From contig MPNO01000016.1 in the NCBI GenBank assembly GCA_002239065.1, forward strand, positions 1 through 64,000: a stretch of DNA of 64,000 nucleotides, given 5' to 3'. This document shows positions 6,923-14,878 of this stretch, piece by piece. Under the pieces are notes generated by a model. It searched no databases. It had not been told where the DNA came from and worked only from the letters and a program-made list of their open reading frames with translations. The DNA comes from Defluviicoccus sp. bin129 (GTDB taxonomy: Bacteria > Pseudomonadota > Alphaproteobacteria > MPNO01). Positions within the stretch are counted from its first letter, which is position 1, and each line of letters begins with the position of its first letter. The translations under genes were made by a program, and so were the position numbers.

Positions 6923-8149
6923 ATGAGCACAGCCCCTCTCTGGCCCGACGACGACGTGTCGCGGGTGCCCTACCGGGTCTACAGCGACCCCGGCATCCAT
7001 GCCCGCGAGCAGGAGCGGATCTTCCGCGGGCCCACCTGGAATTTTCTCTGCCTAGAAGCCGAGATCCCCGAGCCCGGCGACTACAAGACGTGCTTCATCG
7101 GCGACGCCCCGATCATCGCGGTGCGCGACGCCGGGGGCGGCATCAACGCGCTGGTCAACCGCTGCGCCCACAAGGGCGCGCTGCTCTGCTACAAGCCGCG
7201 CGGCAGGGTGAGCGAGTTCACCTGCGTCTATCACAACTGGACCTACGACCTCGCGGGCAGGCTGACCGGCGTGGCGTTCGGCCGCGGGGTGCGCGGCGAG
7301 GGCGGCATGGAGGCGGGGTTCGAGCCCGAAGCGCACGGGCTGCGCCGGCTGCGGACCGCGTCGCGGAGCGGGCTGGTGTTCGCCACCTTCTCCGAAGACG
7401 TCGCGGATCTCGAGACCTATATCGGGCCGGCCATGCTGGCGGCGCTCGACCGGGTGCTGGTCAAGCCGGTCCGGGTGCTGGGCTATCACAGCCAGCTGCT
7501 GCCCAACAACTGGAAGCTCTATGCCGAAAACACCAAGGACAGCTACCACGCGACCCTGCTGCACGTCTTCCACAACACCTTCGGCATCGTCCGCTTCACC
7601 ATGGGCGGGGGCATCGTCCTCAGCGACAACGGCTGGCACCATCTGAGCTTCACCGAGCGCGCGGCCGACGGCAGCGAGCGTGACGGCGCCGAGGCGGTGC
7701 GCTCGCTGAAAGAGCAATACGCGCTCGAAGACCCCTCGCTGATGGAGCACCGGCTCGAGCTCGGCGACCGGATCACCAACTCGATCCAGACGATCTTTCC
7801 CACCCTGGTGGTGCAGCAGATCCTGAACGCGCTCGCGGTCCGCCAGCTGGTGCCCCGGGGGCCGGAGGAATGCGAGCTCAGGTGGACCGTGCTCGGCTTC
7901 GAGGACGACGACGAGCCGCTCGAGGCCCTCAGGCTCAAGGTCAACAACCTGGTCGGCCCGGCGGGCTATGTCTCGATGGAGGACGGCTGTATCGGCGGCT
8001 TCATCGATACCGCGACCAGGAGCGCGCCCGACGAGCGGAGCTTCATGCGGATGGGCGGCACCGCCATCGAGCCGGCCGGCGCATCGCGCGTCACCGAGGC
8101 CGCGGTGCGCGGCTTCTGGCGCGCCTGGCGGGACTGCATGGCGCTGTGA
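6923..8149 (+). CDS. Rieske ring-hydroxylating oxygenase, large (alpha) subunit
   Basis: A 408-aa non-heme iron oxygenase alpha subunit of the type that dihydroxylates or demethylates aromatic compounds. The Rieske [2Fe-2S] ligands are Cys81-x-His83 and Cys101-x2-His104 (CAHKG and CVYHNW). The mononuclear iron site appears as ENTKDSYHATLLH with bridging Asp206 and ligands His209 and His214; the distal acidic ligand probably lies in the later MEDGCIGG region. It resembles anthranilate/salicylate-type alpha subunits; the substrate cannot be assigned. The start ATG (MSTAPLWPDDD) is 69 bases from the divergent hydrolase-like gene. The beta subunit follows with a GTGA overlap. No ferredoxin or reductase gene is nearby, so electrons must come from elsewhere. 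Confidence 0.9.
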   Translation: MSTAPLWPDDDVSRVPYRVYSDPGIHAREQERIFRGPTWNFLCLEAEIPEPGDYKTCFIGDAPIIAVRDAGGGINALVNRCAHKGALLCYKPRGRVSEFTCVYHNWTYDLAGRLTGVAFGRGVRGEGGMEAGFEPEAHGLRRLRTASRSGLVFATFSEDVADLETYIGPAMLAALDRVLVKPVRVLGYHSQLLPNNWKLYAENTKDSYHATLLHVFHNTFGIVRFTMGGGIVLSDNGWHHLSFTERAADGSERDGAEAVRSLKEQYALEDPSLMEHRLELGDRITNSIQTIFPTLVVQQILNALAVRQLVPRGPEECELRWTVLGFEDDDEPLEALRLKVNNLVGPAGYVSMEDGCIGGFIDTATRSAPDERSFMRMGGTAIEPAGASRVTEAAVRGFWRAWRDCMAL

Positions 8150-8625
8150 CCGGGGCGGCGGACGCGCTGGCCGCGCGCATCGGGCGGCTCAACACGGCCT
8201 ATGCGCATGCCATCGACGACGACCGGCTGGAGGACTGGCCCGGCTTCTTCGCCGATGACGGGCTCTACCGCATCGTCACAAGGGAGAACCACGAGGCCGC
8301 GCTGCCGCTCGCCATCGTCCATTGCCAGGGCGCGGCGATGATGCGCGACCGGGTGCGGGCGATGCGGACCGCCAACATCTTCGAGCCGCACAGCTACTGC
8401 CACACGCTGGGCGCGGCGGAGATCGTCGGGAGCGAGGACGGGGTCCACGCCGCGCGGACCAACTTCATCGTCGTCCGCACCATGCAGTCCGGCGCCATGT
8501 CGGTGTTCGCCTGCGGCCGCTATCTCGACCGCATCGTCGAGCGGGACGGCGCCCTCGAACTCTCCGAGCGCGTCGCGGTCTGCGACTCGCGCACCGTCGA
8601 CACCCTGCTCGTGGTGCCGCTGTAG
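8146..8625 (+). CDS. Ring-hydroxylating oxygenase, small (beta) subunit
   Basis: A 159-aa protein of the aromatic-ring-hydroxylating dioxygenase beta-subunit family (NTF2-like fold), which has a structural role in the alpha3beta3 enzyme. Recognisable features are the N-terminal helix with NTAYAHAIDDDRLEDWPGFF, the YRIVTRENHEAALPLAIVHCQG stretch with the family's MMRDRVRAMRTANIFEPHSY block, and the late R..VCDSRTVDTLLVVPL end. The GTG start overlaps the alpha-subunit stop in GTGA, implying translational coupling and equal subunit production. The oxygenase is therefore hetero-oligomeric. Confidence 0.88.
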   Translation: MTGAADALAARIGRLNTAYAHAIDDDRLEDWPGFFADDGLYRIVTRENHEAALPLAIVHCQGAAMMRDRVRAMRTANIFEPHSYCHTLGAAEIVGSEDGVHAARTNFIVVRTMQSGAMSVFACGRYLDRIVERDGALELSERVAVCDSRTVDTLLVVPL

Positions 8626-8631
8626 GCGGGC

Positions 8632-9042
8632 TCACACCGCGGCGATCGTCTGGACCTCGATCAGGAACGGCTCCTGCACCAGCCGGTCGACCAGCAGCAG
8701 CGTGTTCGGCGGGTATTTGCCGTCCGGGAACATCTTGGGGAATTCGCGCAGCCGGAAGCTCATGAACTCCGGAATCCACTGCGAATGCACCATGTAGGTG
8801 GTGAACTGGACGACGTTGCCCCAGCCCGCCCCCGCCGAATCGAGCGCCGCGCCGATATTGGCGAAGACCTGGACGCATTGCGCGTCGAAATCGCGCTCGC
8901 CGACGATGTTGCCTTGCGGGTCGGCCGACAGCATGCCGGCGATGAACAGGAACTCCGAGGCCCTGACCCGCGTCACATGGGTGTACTGGCCCAGCGGCGC
9001 GCCGAGCGCGTCGGGGTTGTAGATGTCGATATCGGCCGCCAT
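8632..9042 (-). CDS. RidA family protein lacking the usual catalytic arginine
   Basis: A 136-aa protein of the RidA/YjgF/UK114 family, trimeric cytosolic proteins that hydrolyse reactive enamines and imines or act in dedicated catabolic steps. FIAGMLSADPQGNIVG and the C-terminal LIEVQTIAAV are family-typical. The position of the key Arg (Arg105 in E. coli RidA) reads PPNTLLLV, with Asn113 instead, so canonical 2-aminoacrylate deaminase activity is unlikely; it belongs to one of the divergent subfamilies often found in catabolic clusters. It converges tail to tail with the oxygenase beta gene (6 bases apart), which suggests a role in the same pathway. Confidence 0.85.
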   Translation of the reverse strand: MAADIDIYNPDALGAPLGQYTHVTRVRASEFLFIAGMLSADPQGNIVGERDFDAQCVQVFANIGAALDSAGAGWGNVVQFTTYMVHSQWIPEFMSFRLREFPKMFPDGKYPPNTLLLVDRLVQEPFLIEVQTIAAV

Positions 9043-9102
9043 GGTTCCGCGCCTCCCTCCGGTGGAGGCGCGATCAAGCCCGTTCGCGCCCGCCCGATCA
9101 AG

Positions 9103-9801
9103 CTATGGCGCCATCGTCCTGACATTCGAGCGCAGCGCGCGGTGGTCGACCACCCCCTGGACGCCGGCGATCTCCTCGGCCAGCACCCTGGAGGCGGCGC
9201 GCTCGGATTCCGAGCCGACCACCCCCCAGAACTCGACCGTGCCCTGCTTCACCGTCACGCTGGTGGTGCCGTAGCTCGCCCAGGGCTGTTCCGACAGCGC
9301 CCTGTCGACCGCCCGGCGGATCGCCTCGTCGTCCGCGTCGCTCTCCATCGACACGGTTCCCGCCGAAGCGATCTGGCGGATGATGTTGGCGCGGCTGATC
9401 AGCCCGACCACCCTGCCGTCGTCGACGATCGGCACCCGCTTGATGTGGTTGCGTTCCAGCGTCTCCGCGACCTCCGACAGCGACGCCTCGGGGCCGAGCG
9501 AGATGACCGGAGCGGTCATCACGTCGCGCGCCGTCTTGCCATGCGCCTTGGTGAAGTCCTCGGCGAGGTCGGACGGATCGCGCCACAAATTGAGCCACCA
9601 CGAACCGGAGGATTTCTGGGTGCCGATCTCCGGGCGGCGCAACAGATCCCCCTCGCTCACGATGCCGAGCAGCGCGCCGTCCTCCTCGACCACGGGGACC
9701 GCGCTGATGTGGTGGTCGGTGAGCTTCTGCGCGATCGCCGCGACCGGCTCGTCCGGCCCGACCGTCACGACGCGGCTGGTCATGATGTCCTTCGCTCTCA
9801 T
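9103..9801 (-). CDS. CBS-pair and BON domain protein
   Basis: A 232-aa soluble protein with two CBS motifs (residues ~8-60, MTSRVVTVGPDEPVAAIAQK; ~95-150, MTAPVISLGPEASLSEVAET) forming one Bateman module, the usual sensor for adenine nucleotides. A C-terminal BON domain (~155-225, with VTVKQGTVEFWGVVGS) is normally associated with phospholipid or membrane interaction. The start ATG (MRAKDIM) follows a GGGAGGGGAGCGAGG ribosome-binding site. It is divergent from a second CBS protein at 9917. The role is probably regulatory, sensing energy state; the partner is unknown. Confidence 0.85.
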   Translation of the reverse strand: MRAKDIMTSRVVTVGPDEPVAAIAQKLTDHHISAVPVVEEDGALLGIVSEGDLLRRPEIGTQKSSGSWWLNLWRDPSDLAEDFTKAHGKTARDVMTAPVISLGPEASLSEVAETLERNHIKRVPIVDDGRVVGLISRANIIRQIASAGTVSMESDADDEAIRRAVDRALSEQPWASYGTTSVTVKQGTVEFWGVVGSESERAASRVLAEEIAGVQGVVDHRALRSNVRTMAP

Positions 9802-9916
9802 CGCCTCGCTCCCCTCCCTCGTGGATCCGCCGCTCGATCCTCGCCGCCGCGCCCGGCCGTCACATTGACCTGGATCAAGCGGGCGTGTTGTGGTCCGGGG
9901 CAGTATCGGAAGCGCG

Positions 9917-11377
9917 ATGACACAGCCGACCGAGATCTTCTTCCTGACCGCCCGGGAGCACGCAAGCCGCCCGGCGGTCGCGGTGCGGCCCGACGCGCCG
10001 CTGCGCGAGGTCGTCGGCCGCATGGCGACGGAGAAGGCGTCCGCCGTCGTCGCGGTCGACGGCGACGGAAGGCCGGCCGGGATCGTCACCGAGCGCGACA
10101 TCGTGCGCCGCGCGACCTTCGCCGCCCCGCCCGAACAGCCGGTGCGCGACCTGATGTCCGTCCCGGTGCGCTGCATCCGCGAGGACGAGCACCTGTTCAT
10201 CGCCATCGCCCGGATGCGCCGGCTCGGCCACCGCCACATGCCGGTGATCGACGGCGAAGGACGGCTCGCCGGCATGCTCGACCTGCACGACGCGATGGGC
10301 CGCGCGGCGCGCGACATGGCGGTCATGATCGACGACCTGACCCGCGACGACAGCGACGACGGGCTGCGCGAGATCAAGGCCGCCCAGGTCCGGGTCGCCG
10401 ATACCCTGTTCGCCGCCAATGTCGCCGTCGGCGACATCCAGGCGACGCTGAGCCACGTCAACAACGACATCTATGCCCGCCTGCTGGAGCGCAACCTCGC
10501 GGCGATGGCGGGCGAGGGGCTGGGCGCCCCGCCGGCGCCGTTCGCGATGATCATCATGGGTTCCGGCGGGCGCCACGAGAACTTCCTGACCCCCGACCAG
10601 GATTACGGCTTCGTCATCGAGGACGGCGCCGATGCGCTCGCCGAGCGGGAAGACGGCTGGTTCGCCGCGCTCGCCGAACGCCTGTCGCGCGACCTCGACG
10701 CGGTCGGGCTGCCCTATTGCGACGGCGGGGTGATGGCGACCAACCCGCAATGGCGCAAGACGCTCGCCGGGTGGCGGGAGCAGGTCGACACGTGGTGCCG
10801 CCGGGCGCGCATCGACCCGCTGCTCGACTTCGACATCTTCTTCGACTTCCGCCTGGGCTGGGGCGATGCCCGGCTTGCCGCAGCGCTGAGGGAGCACGTC
10901 ACCCGGCGGACCGCCGGCAACGAAGCGTTCCTGCGCGAGCTCCATGCCACCAGCCGGGACCACGGCACCGCGCTCGCCTGGTTCGGGCGCTTCGCCACCG
11001 AGCGCTCCGATCCCGCCCGTCGCGGCCAGGTGAACCTGAAGATGCACGGCACCCTGCCGCTGGTCGCCGCGGCGCGGCTGTTCGCGCTGCGCGACGGGGT
11101 GGCGGAGACCGGCACGCGCGAACGCCTCGCCGCCTGCCACGCGGCCGGCGTCCTGAGCGACGCCGAGCACGACGATCTCAACGCCGCCAGGCAGACCATC
11201 TGCCGCCTGCTGCTCGGCCGCCAGCTGGTCGATTTCAGCGCCGGCGCGGCGGTCTCCAACTTCATCGACCCCGCCGCGCTCACCCCGCGGCGGAAGCGCG
11301 AACTGCGCGAGGCGCTGCGCGCCGTCGAGCGCCTGCGCAAGCGCATGGCGGTCGAGTTCGGCGGCGAGGCGATCTGA
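9917..11377 (+). CDS. CBS domain protein with DUF294 nucleotidyltransferase-like domain
   Basis: A 486-aa cytosolic protein. Residues ~10-150 form a CBS pair ([32 protein letters not shown]). The middle is a DUF294 putative nucleotidyltransferase related to the GlnD/KNTase fold: [20 protein letters not shown] carries the G-S-x-G-R and D-x-D-like metal-binding pattern. The C-terminal domain ending [12 protein letters not shown] matches the DUF294 C-terminal helical extension. DUF294-CBS proteins occur beside a DnaQ-like exonuclease in other Proteobacteria (for example near acetate-uptake genes of pseudomonads); here that exonuclease gene is the convergent neighbour 8 bases away. The target of the presumed nucleotidylation is not known. 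Confidence 0.85.
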   Translation: MTQPTEIFFLTAREHASRPAVAVRPDAPLREVVGRMATEKASAVVAVDGDGRPAGIVTERDIVRRATFAAPPEQPVRDLMSVPVRCIREDEHLFIAIARMRRLGHRHMPVIDGEGRLAGMLDLHDAMGRAARDMAVMIDDLTRDDSDDGLREIKAAQVRVADTLFAANVAVGDIQATLSHVNNDIYARLLERNLAAMAGEGLGAPPAPFAMIIMGSGGRHENFLTPDQDYGFVIEDGADALAEREDGWFAALAERLSRDLDAVGLPYCDGGVMATNPQWRKTLAGWREQVDTWCRRARIDPLLDFDIFFDFRLGWGDARLAAALREHVTRRTAGNEAFLRELHATSRDHGTALAWFGRFATERSDPARRGQVNLKMHGTLPLVAAARLFALRDGVAETGTRERLAACHAAGVLSDAEHDDLNAARQTICRLLLGRQLVDFSAGAAVSNFIDPAALTPRRKRELREALRAVERLRKRMAVEFGGEAI

Positions 11378-11385
11378 GCCGGAGT

Positions 11386-12309
11386 TCAGTATTTCAGGTC
11401 CAGACCGCGCCGGCGGCGGATCCGCGCCGAGGCCTGGAGCACCTGGCCCAGCGTGGCGATGCCGCGCGCTTCGAGCCTGGGCAGCATCTTGCAGAACACC
11501 CGGGCGGTGGCGATCGAGTCGCCGAGCGCGGTATGGCGGCCTTCGACCGCGACGCCGAGCCGCTCGGCGATCGAATCGAGCGAGTGGTTCCGCGACAGCG
11601 GGTCGAGAAAGACCGAGATCAGCAGCGTGTCCAGCACGACATTGGCGAATTCGATCCCCGTCCCGGCCTCCTTGAGGCGGAGAAACGTCATGTCGAAATC
11701 GGCGTTGTGCGCGACCAGCACGGCGTCGCCGACATAGGCGCGGAACGCCGGCAGGACCTCGCCGATGGGCGGCTCGCCCGCCACCATGTCGTCGGTGATC
11801 CCGTGGAAGCGGATCGAGGCGCGCGGGATCGGCCGGACCGGGTTGACCAGCCGGGAGAACGCATCCGCCTCCTCGACCGCGCCGTCGCGGCAGCGCACAG
11901 CCGCGATCGAGATGATCTCGTCGCCCTCCGACGGCCTGAGCCCGGTGGTCTCGGTATCGAACACCACGTAGCGCAGCGCCGCCAGCTTGCGCCCGTCGAG
12001 CTCGTCGCCGTGGAACGGTTGCTCGAAACCGCGCCCGCCGTGGAACTCGGGCCGGGCGGGCAGGCCGCGGCGGTCGTGAAGCCGGGCGAGGATCACCCGG
12101 TCGGTCAGCGCCCACAGCCCGGCCATGACCGCGGCGAGCACCGCCAGCGCGGCCCAGACGATGCCCACCGGCAGGCCGGCCCCGCCGGCCGCCAGCGCCT
12201 CCGGCCAGACCAGCGCCGCGATCGCCAGAACCAGAACCGCGCCCGCCAGCGCCGCGGCCCAGAGCAGGCCGATGGCACCCCGGATGCCCATCTCGCGCAG
12301 GAGCCGCAT
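11386..12309 (-). CDS. Membrane-anchored DnaQ-like 3'-5' exonuclease
   Basis: A 307-aa protein. Two hydrophobic segments near the N-terminus (~12-35 and ~45-67) anchor it to the inner membrane. The rest is a DEDDh exonuclease: ExoI FDTETTGL, ExoII LVAHNADFDMTF, ExoIII HTALGDSIATARV with catalytic His and Asp. This is the fold of the DNA polymerase III epsilon subunit, but the membrane anchor and lack of a polymerase-binding tail argue for a separate nuclease, possibly on signalling nucleotides, RNA or DNA ends. The ATG at 12309 gives MRLLREMGIRG, fitting a short cytoplasmic N-tail. It converges on the CBS-DUF294 gene, a pairing also seen in other bacteria. Confidence 0.85.
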   Translation of the reverse strand: MRLLREMGIRGAIGLLWAAALAGAVLVLAIAALVWPEALAAGGAGLPVGIVWAALAVLAAVMAGLWALTDRVILARLHDRRGLPARPEFHGGRGFEQPFHGDELDGRKLAALRYVVFDTETTGLRPSEGDEIISIAAVRCRDGAVEEADAFSRLVNPVRPIPRASIRFHGITDDMVAGEPPIGEVLPAFRAYVGDAVLVAHNADFDMTFLRLKEAGTGIEFANVVLDTLLISVFLDPLSRNHSLDSIAERLGVAVEGRHTALGDSIATARVFCKMLPRLEARGIATLGQVLQASARIRRRRGLDLKY

Positions 12310-12338
12310 GCCCGCCCCCCCGGCGGGGCGGCCGCGCG

Positions 12339-13133
12339 CTACACCGCGACCCGCGCCCGGATATGCGCCTGCGGGTGGTAGTCCTCGATCGCGATGTCCT
12401 CGCCGGTGAAGGCGAACAGGTCTCGCCGGTCGGGATTCAGGCGGAGCCGGGGCAGCGCGCCGGGCATGCGCGAGAGCTGCTCGTCGGCCGGGTCGAGGTG
12501 ATCGAGATAGAGATGGGCGTCGCCCAAAGTGTGGACGAACTCGCCCGGCTCGAGGTCGCAGACATGGGCGACGAGATGGGTCAGCAGCGCGTAGCTCGCG
12601 ATGTTGAAGGGAACGCCCAGAAATATGTCGGCGCTGCGCTGGTAGAGCTGGCAGGAAAGCCTGCCGCCGGCGACGTGGAACTGGAACAGGCAGTGGCAGG
12701 GCGGCAGCGCCATGGCGTCGAGTTCGCCGACATTCCACGCGCTCACCACCAGCCGGCGCGAGTCGGGGTCGCTCCGGATCTCGTCGACCACCCGGGCGAT
12801 CTGGTCCACCGTCGCGCCGTCCGGCTTCGGCCAGGACCGCCATTGCCGCCCATAGACCGGCCCGAGCTCGCCGTCGGCGTCCGCCCACGCGTCCCAGATC
12901 GTGACCCCGTTGCGGTTGAGGTAGCCGATATTGGTGTCGCCCGCGAGGAACCAGAGGAGTTCGTGGACGATCGAGGGGCGGTGCAGCCGCTTGGTGGTGA
13001 GCAGGGGGAATCCGTCCGCCAGGTCGAAGCGCATCTGGTAGCCGAAGACGCCCAGGGTCCCGGTGCCGGTGCGGTCGCCGCGCACCGCGCCACGGTCGCG
13101 GACATGGCGCATCAGATCGAGATATTGCCGCAT
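12339..13133 (-). CDS. thyA: Thymidylate synthase
   Basis: The 264-aa enzyme methylates dUMP to dTMP using 5,10-methylene-tetrahydrofolate, giving dihydrofolate. The length equals E. coli ThyA. Catalytic Cys146 lies in [23 protein letters not shown] (phosphate-binding Arg), [14 protein letters not shown] and [20 protein letters not shown] are clear family signatures, and the C-terminus ends RARVAV as closing-flap residues do. The start MRQYLDLM is chosen because it aligns with the family start; the longer upstream frame reaches back into the tmRNA promoter. Its promoter must lie in 13134-13260, overlapping divergent ssrA control DNA. No dihydrofolate reductase gene follows in the window. Confidence 0.97.
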   Translation of the reverse strand: MRQYLDLMRHVRDRGAVRGDRTGTGTLGVFGYQMRFDLADGFPLLTTKRLHRPSIVHELLWFLAGDTNIGYLNRNGVTIWDAWADADGELGPVYGRQWRSWPKPDGATVDQIARVVDEIRSDPDSRRLVVSAWNVGELDAMALPPCHCLFQFHVAGGRLSCQLYQRSADIFLGVPFNIASYALLTHLVAHVCDLEPGEFVHTLGDAHLYLDHLDPADEQLSRMPGALPRLRLNPDRRDLFAFTGEDIAIEDYHPQAHIRARVAV

Positions 13134-13165
13134 TCCACCCCCCGTATCCCGACCCCGCATCCGCC

Positions 13166-13193
13166 TTGAATTGGCCGCGAACCGCCCTATATT
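13166..13193 (+). promoter_or_regulatory. Sigma-70 type promoter for ssrA
   Basis: TTGAAT (13166-13171) and TATATT (13188-13193) are separated by 16 bases and lie just upstream of the tmRNA sequence, predicting transcription from about 13200. This is the best consensus promoter I saw in the window, as expected for an abundant stable RNA. Confidence 0.7.
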
Positions 13194-13199
13194 GTCAAT

Positions 13200-13503
13200 G
13201 CCGGTCAGCCGGCTATGGCGATAAACGGCTCGTGCAATAAGCGAAGCGGACCCGGGGGCAGTACCCGGCGCCTCCACCAAACCTCTTTCCCGCCGCCTCG
13301 GCGCGGGCTTCATGGGGGCGAAACAGGATCGACGCGCGTGTAAAGACTTGCTTTTCGCCCGGCATGGTACCGCCGTTATCGGGCCGATTCGATAGATGCC
13401 AACGACAACGATTTGGCACTCGCTGCCTAGCCTGGCTGGGCAAGCGCGGTTCGGGGGGCGCCGGGCAACAGAAGCCCCCCACTCTCGAACCCTCCCGCGC
13501 TGT
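13200..13503 (+). ncRNA. ssrA: tmRNA, circularly permuted two-piece form
   Basis: This is the trans-translation RNA that rescues stalled ribosomes and tags the nascent protein. The gene is permuted as in alphaproteobacteria: the acceptor piece comes first and ends with encoded CCA at 13277-13279; a short spacer (13280-13313) with a GC hairpin is presumably removed; the coding piece then begins GGGGGCGAAAC at 13314. GGGGGCG (13314-13320) pairs over 7 base pairs with CGCCTCC (13269-13275), rebuilding the acceptor stem. The tag frame 13398-13430 encodes [10 protein letters not shown] followed by TAG. After the tag, AGCGCGG, TTCG and GGGGG pair in nested order with CCCCC, CGAA and CCGCGCT, closing near 13503. 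Outer ends are estimated. Confidence 0.93.
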
Positions 13504-13515
13504 CAGGTCAGGGTG

Positions 13516-13986
13516 ATGTCGGACACCCAAGAGTCCCTCGTCCCGTATCAGGAGATCGTGGAGCGCGCGCTGCGGCAGGTGGTGCGCGACGCGCTCGCCC
13601 GCGCCGAGGAGCAGGGCCTGCCCGGCAACCACCACTACTTCATTTCCTTCCTGACCGGGCATGACGGCGTGGCGATCCCCGATCATCTGCGCGCGCGCTA
13701 CCCGGACGAGATGACCATCGTGCTCCAGCACCAGTTCTGGGGGCTGGAGGCGGGCGATGACGGGTTCTCGGTCACGCTTTCCTTCGGCGGCAGGTCCGAA
13801 CGCCTCGCCGTGCCCTATGACGCGGTGACCGCCTTCATGGACCCCGCGGTCAATTTCGGTCTGCGCTTCGGTCCCCAGCCGGAGGCGGCGGCGGGCGCCG
13901 CGCCGGACGGCGGCGGCGGGGAGGGAAACGACGCCGGCCCCGATGCCGGAAGCGTGGTCACGCTCGAAAGCTTCCGCAAGACCTGA
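13516..13986 (+). CDS. sspB: SspB family adaptor for ClpXP
   Basis: A 156-aa protein of the SspB family in its alphaproteobacterial form. SspB binds the tmRNA-encoded tag and tethers tagged proteins to the ClpX unfoldase. The globular substrate-binding domain spans ~1-115 (YQEIVERALRQVVRDAL, NHHYFISFLTGHDGVAIPDHL, PDEMTIVLQHQFWGL). A flexible Gly/Ala/Asp-rich linker follows, ending in VVTLESFRK, the hydrophobic-basic tail type that docks on ClpX. The ATG at 13516 fits the family start; longer upstream frames run through tmRNA. The gene begins about 12 bases after the predicted end of ssrA, so a shared transcript is likely. Confidence 0.93.
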   Translation: MSDTQESLVPYQEIVERALRQVVRDALARAEEQGLPGNHHYFISFLTGHDGVAIPDHLRARYPDEMTIVLQHQFWGLEAGDDGFSVTLSFGGRSERLAVPYDAVTAFMDPAVNFGLRFGPQPEAAAGAAPDGGGGEGNDAGPDAGSVVTLESFRKT

Positions 13987-14067
13987 CGAGCTGCGCATGC
14001 CGGGCGATCCGGCGGCGCCCTCGATCGGCTATGATGGTCGCGTTGCACCAATCGTTCGGGTGGGGTG

Positions 14068-14874
14068 ATGGCGGAGCTGGAAATCGGCGTGATCGGCGCG
14101 GCCGGCCGGATGGGGGCCGCGGTCGTCCATGAAATATTCGATACCGAAGGCTGCGCGCTGGTCGCCGCGGCGGATGTCGCCGGCCATCCGGCGATCGGCG
14201 AGGACGCGGGCTCGCGCGCCGGCGTCGGCGCGCTCGGCATCCCGATCGGCGACGACCCCGCCCGGGTCTTCGAGCGCGCCCGGGTGGCGATCGAGTTCTC
14301 GCTGCCCGATGCGACGACCCGGCACGCGGCGATGGCGGGAGAGGCCGGCACGCCGCATGTCATCGGCACGACCGGCCTCGATGCGGCGCAGGAGCGCGCC
14401 ATCGGCGAGGCCGCGCAGGGCGCTCCCATCGTGATCGCGCCCAATATGAGCCTCGCGGTCAACATCCTGTTCGCGCTCACCCGCCAGGTCGCCGGCATCC
14501 TCGACGACCGCTTCGACATCGAGATCGTCGAGATGCACCACAAGCACAAGGTCGATGCGCCGTCGGGCACGGCGATCGGCCTCGGCCGCGCCGCCGCGGA
14601 GGGCCGCGGGGTCGCGCTCGACGCGGTCTCCCGGATGACGCGCGAGGGGCATACCGGCGCCCGCGGGCAGGGCGATATCGGCTTCGCGGTGCTGCGCGGC
14701 GGCGACGTGGTGGGCGACCACTCGGTGGTGTTCGCGGTCGAGGGCGAACGGCTGGAACTCGCCCACAAGGCGTCCTCGCGGCGGATCTTCTCGCGCGGCG
14801 CGGTGCACGCCGCGCGCTGGGCCGCCGATCAGGAGCCCGGCCTCTACGGCATGGCGGACGTGCTCGGCCTGTGA
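14068..14874 (+). CDS. dapB: 4-hydroxy-tetrahydrodipicolinate reductase
   Basis: The 268-aa cytosolic enzyme reduces the dapA product in the diaminopimelate/lysine pathway, supplying meso-DAP for peptidoglycan. The N-terminal GAAGRMG is the NAD(P)H-binding loop; GTTGL and APNMSLAVN line the pocket; EMHHKHKVDAPSGTA carries the catalytic His and Lys and the substrate-binding DAPSGTA motif. Length is normal. The ATG at 14068 is preferred over the GTG directly before it because the family begins with a short M-x-x-hydrophobic lead. It is followed convergently by the AraC-MGMT gene. Confidence 0.97.
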   Translation: MAELEIGVIGAAGRMGAAVVHEIFDTEGCALVAAADVAGHPAIGEDAGSRAGVGALGIPIGDDPARVFERARVAIEFSLPDATTRHAAMAGEAGTPHVIGTTGLDAAQERAIGEAAQGAPIVIAPNMSLAVNILFALTRQVAGILDDRFDIEIVEMHHKHKVDAPSGTAIGLGRAAAEGRGVALDAVSRMTREGHTGARGQGDIGFAVLRGGDVVGDHSVVFAVEGERLELAHKASSRRIFSRGAVHAARWAADQEPGLYGMADVLGL

Positions 14875-14878
14875 CCCG

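Noticed and set aside
8785-12381. A nearly 1200-codon open frame on the + strand
   Set aside because: It runs antisense or out of frame through five real genes (RidA, CBS-BON, CBS-DUF294, exonuclease, thyA); composition is low complexity and no family is recognisable.
13396-13515. Longer start for sspB inside the tmRNA
   Set aside because: The ATG at 13396 overlaps the tmRNA tag region in another frame; SspB homology starts at 13516.
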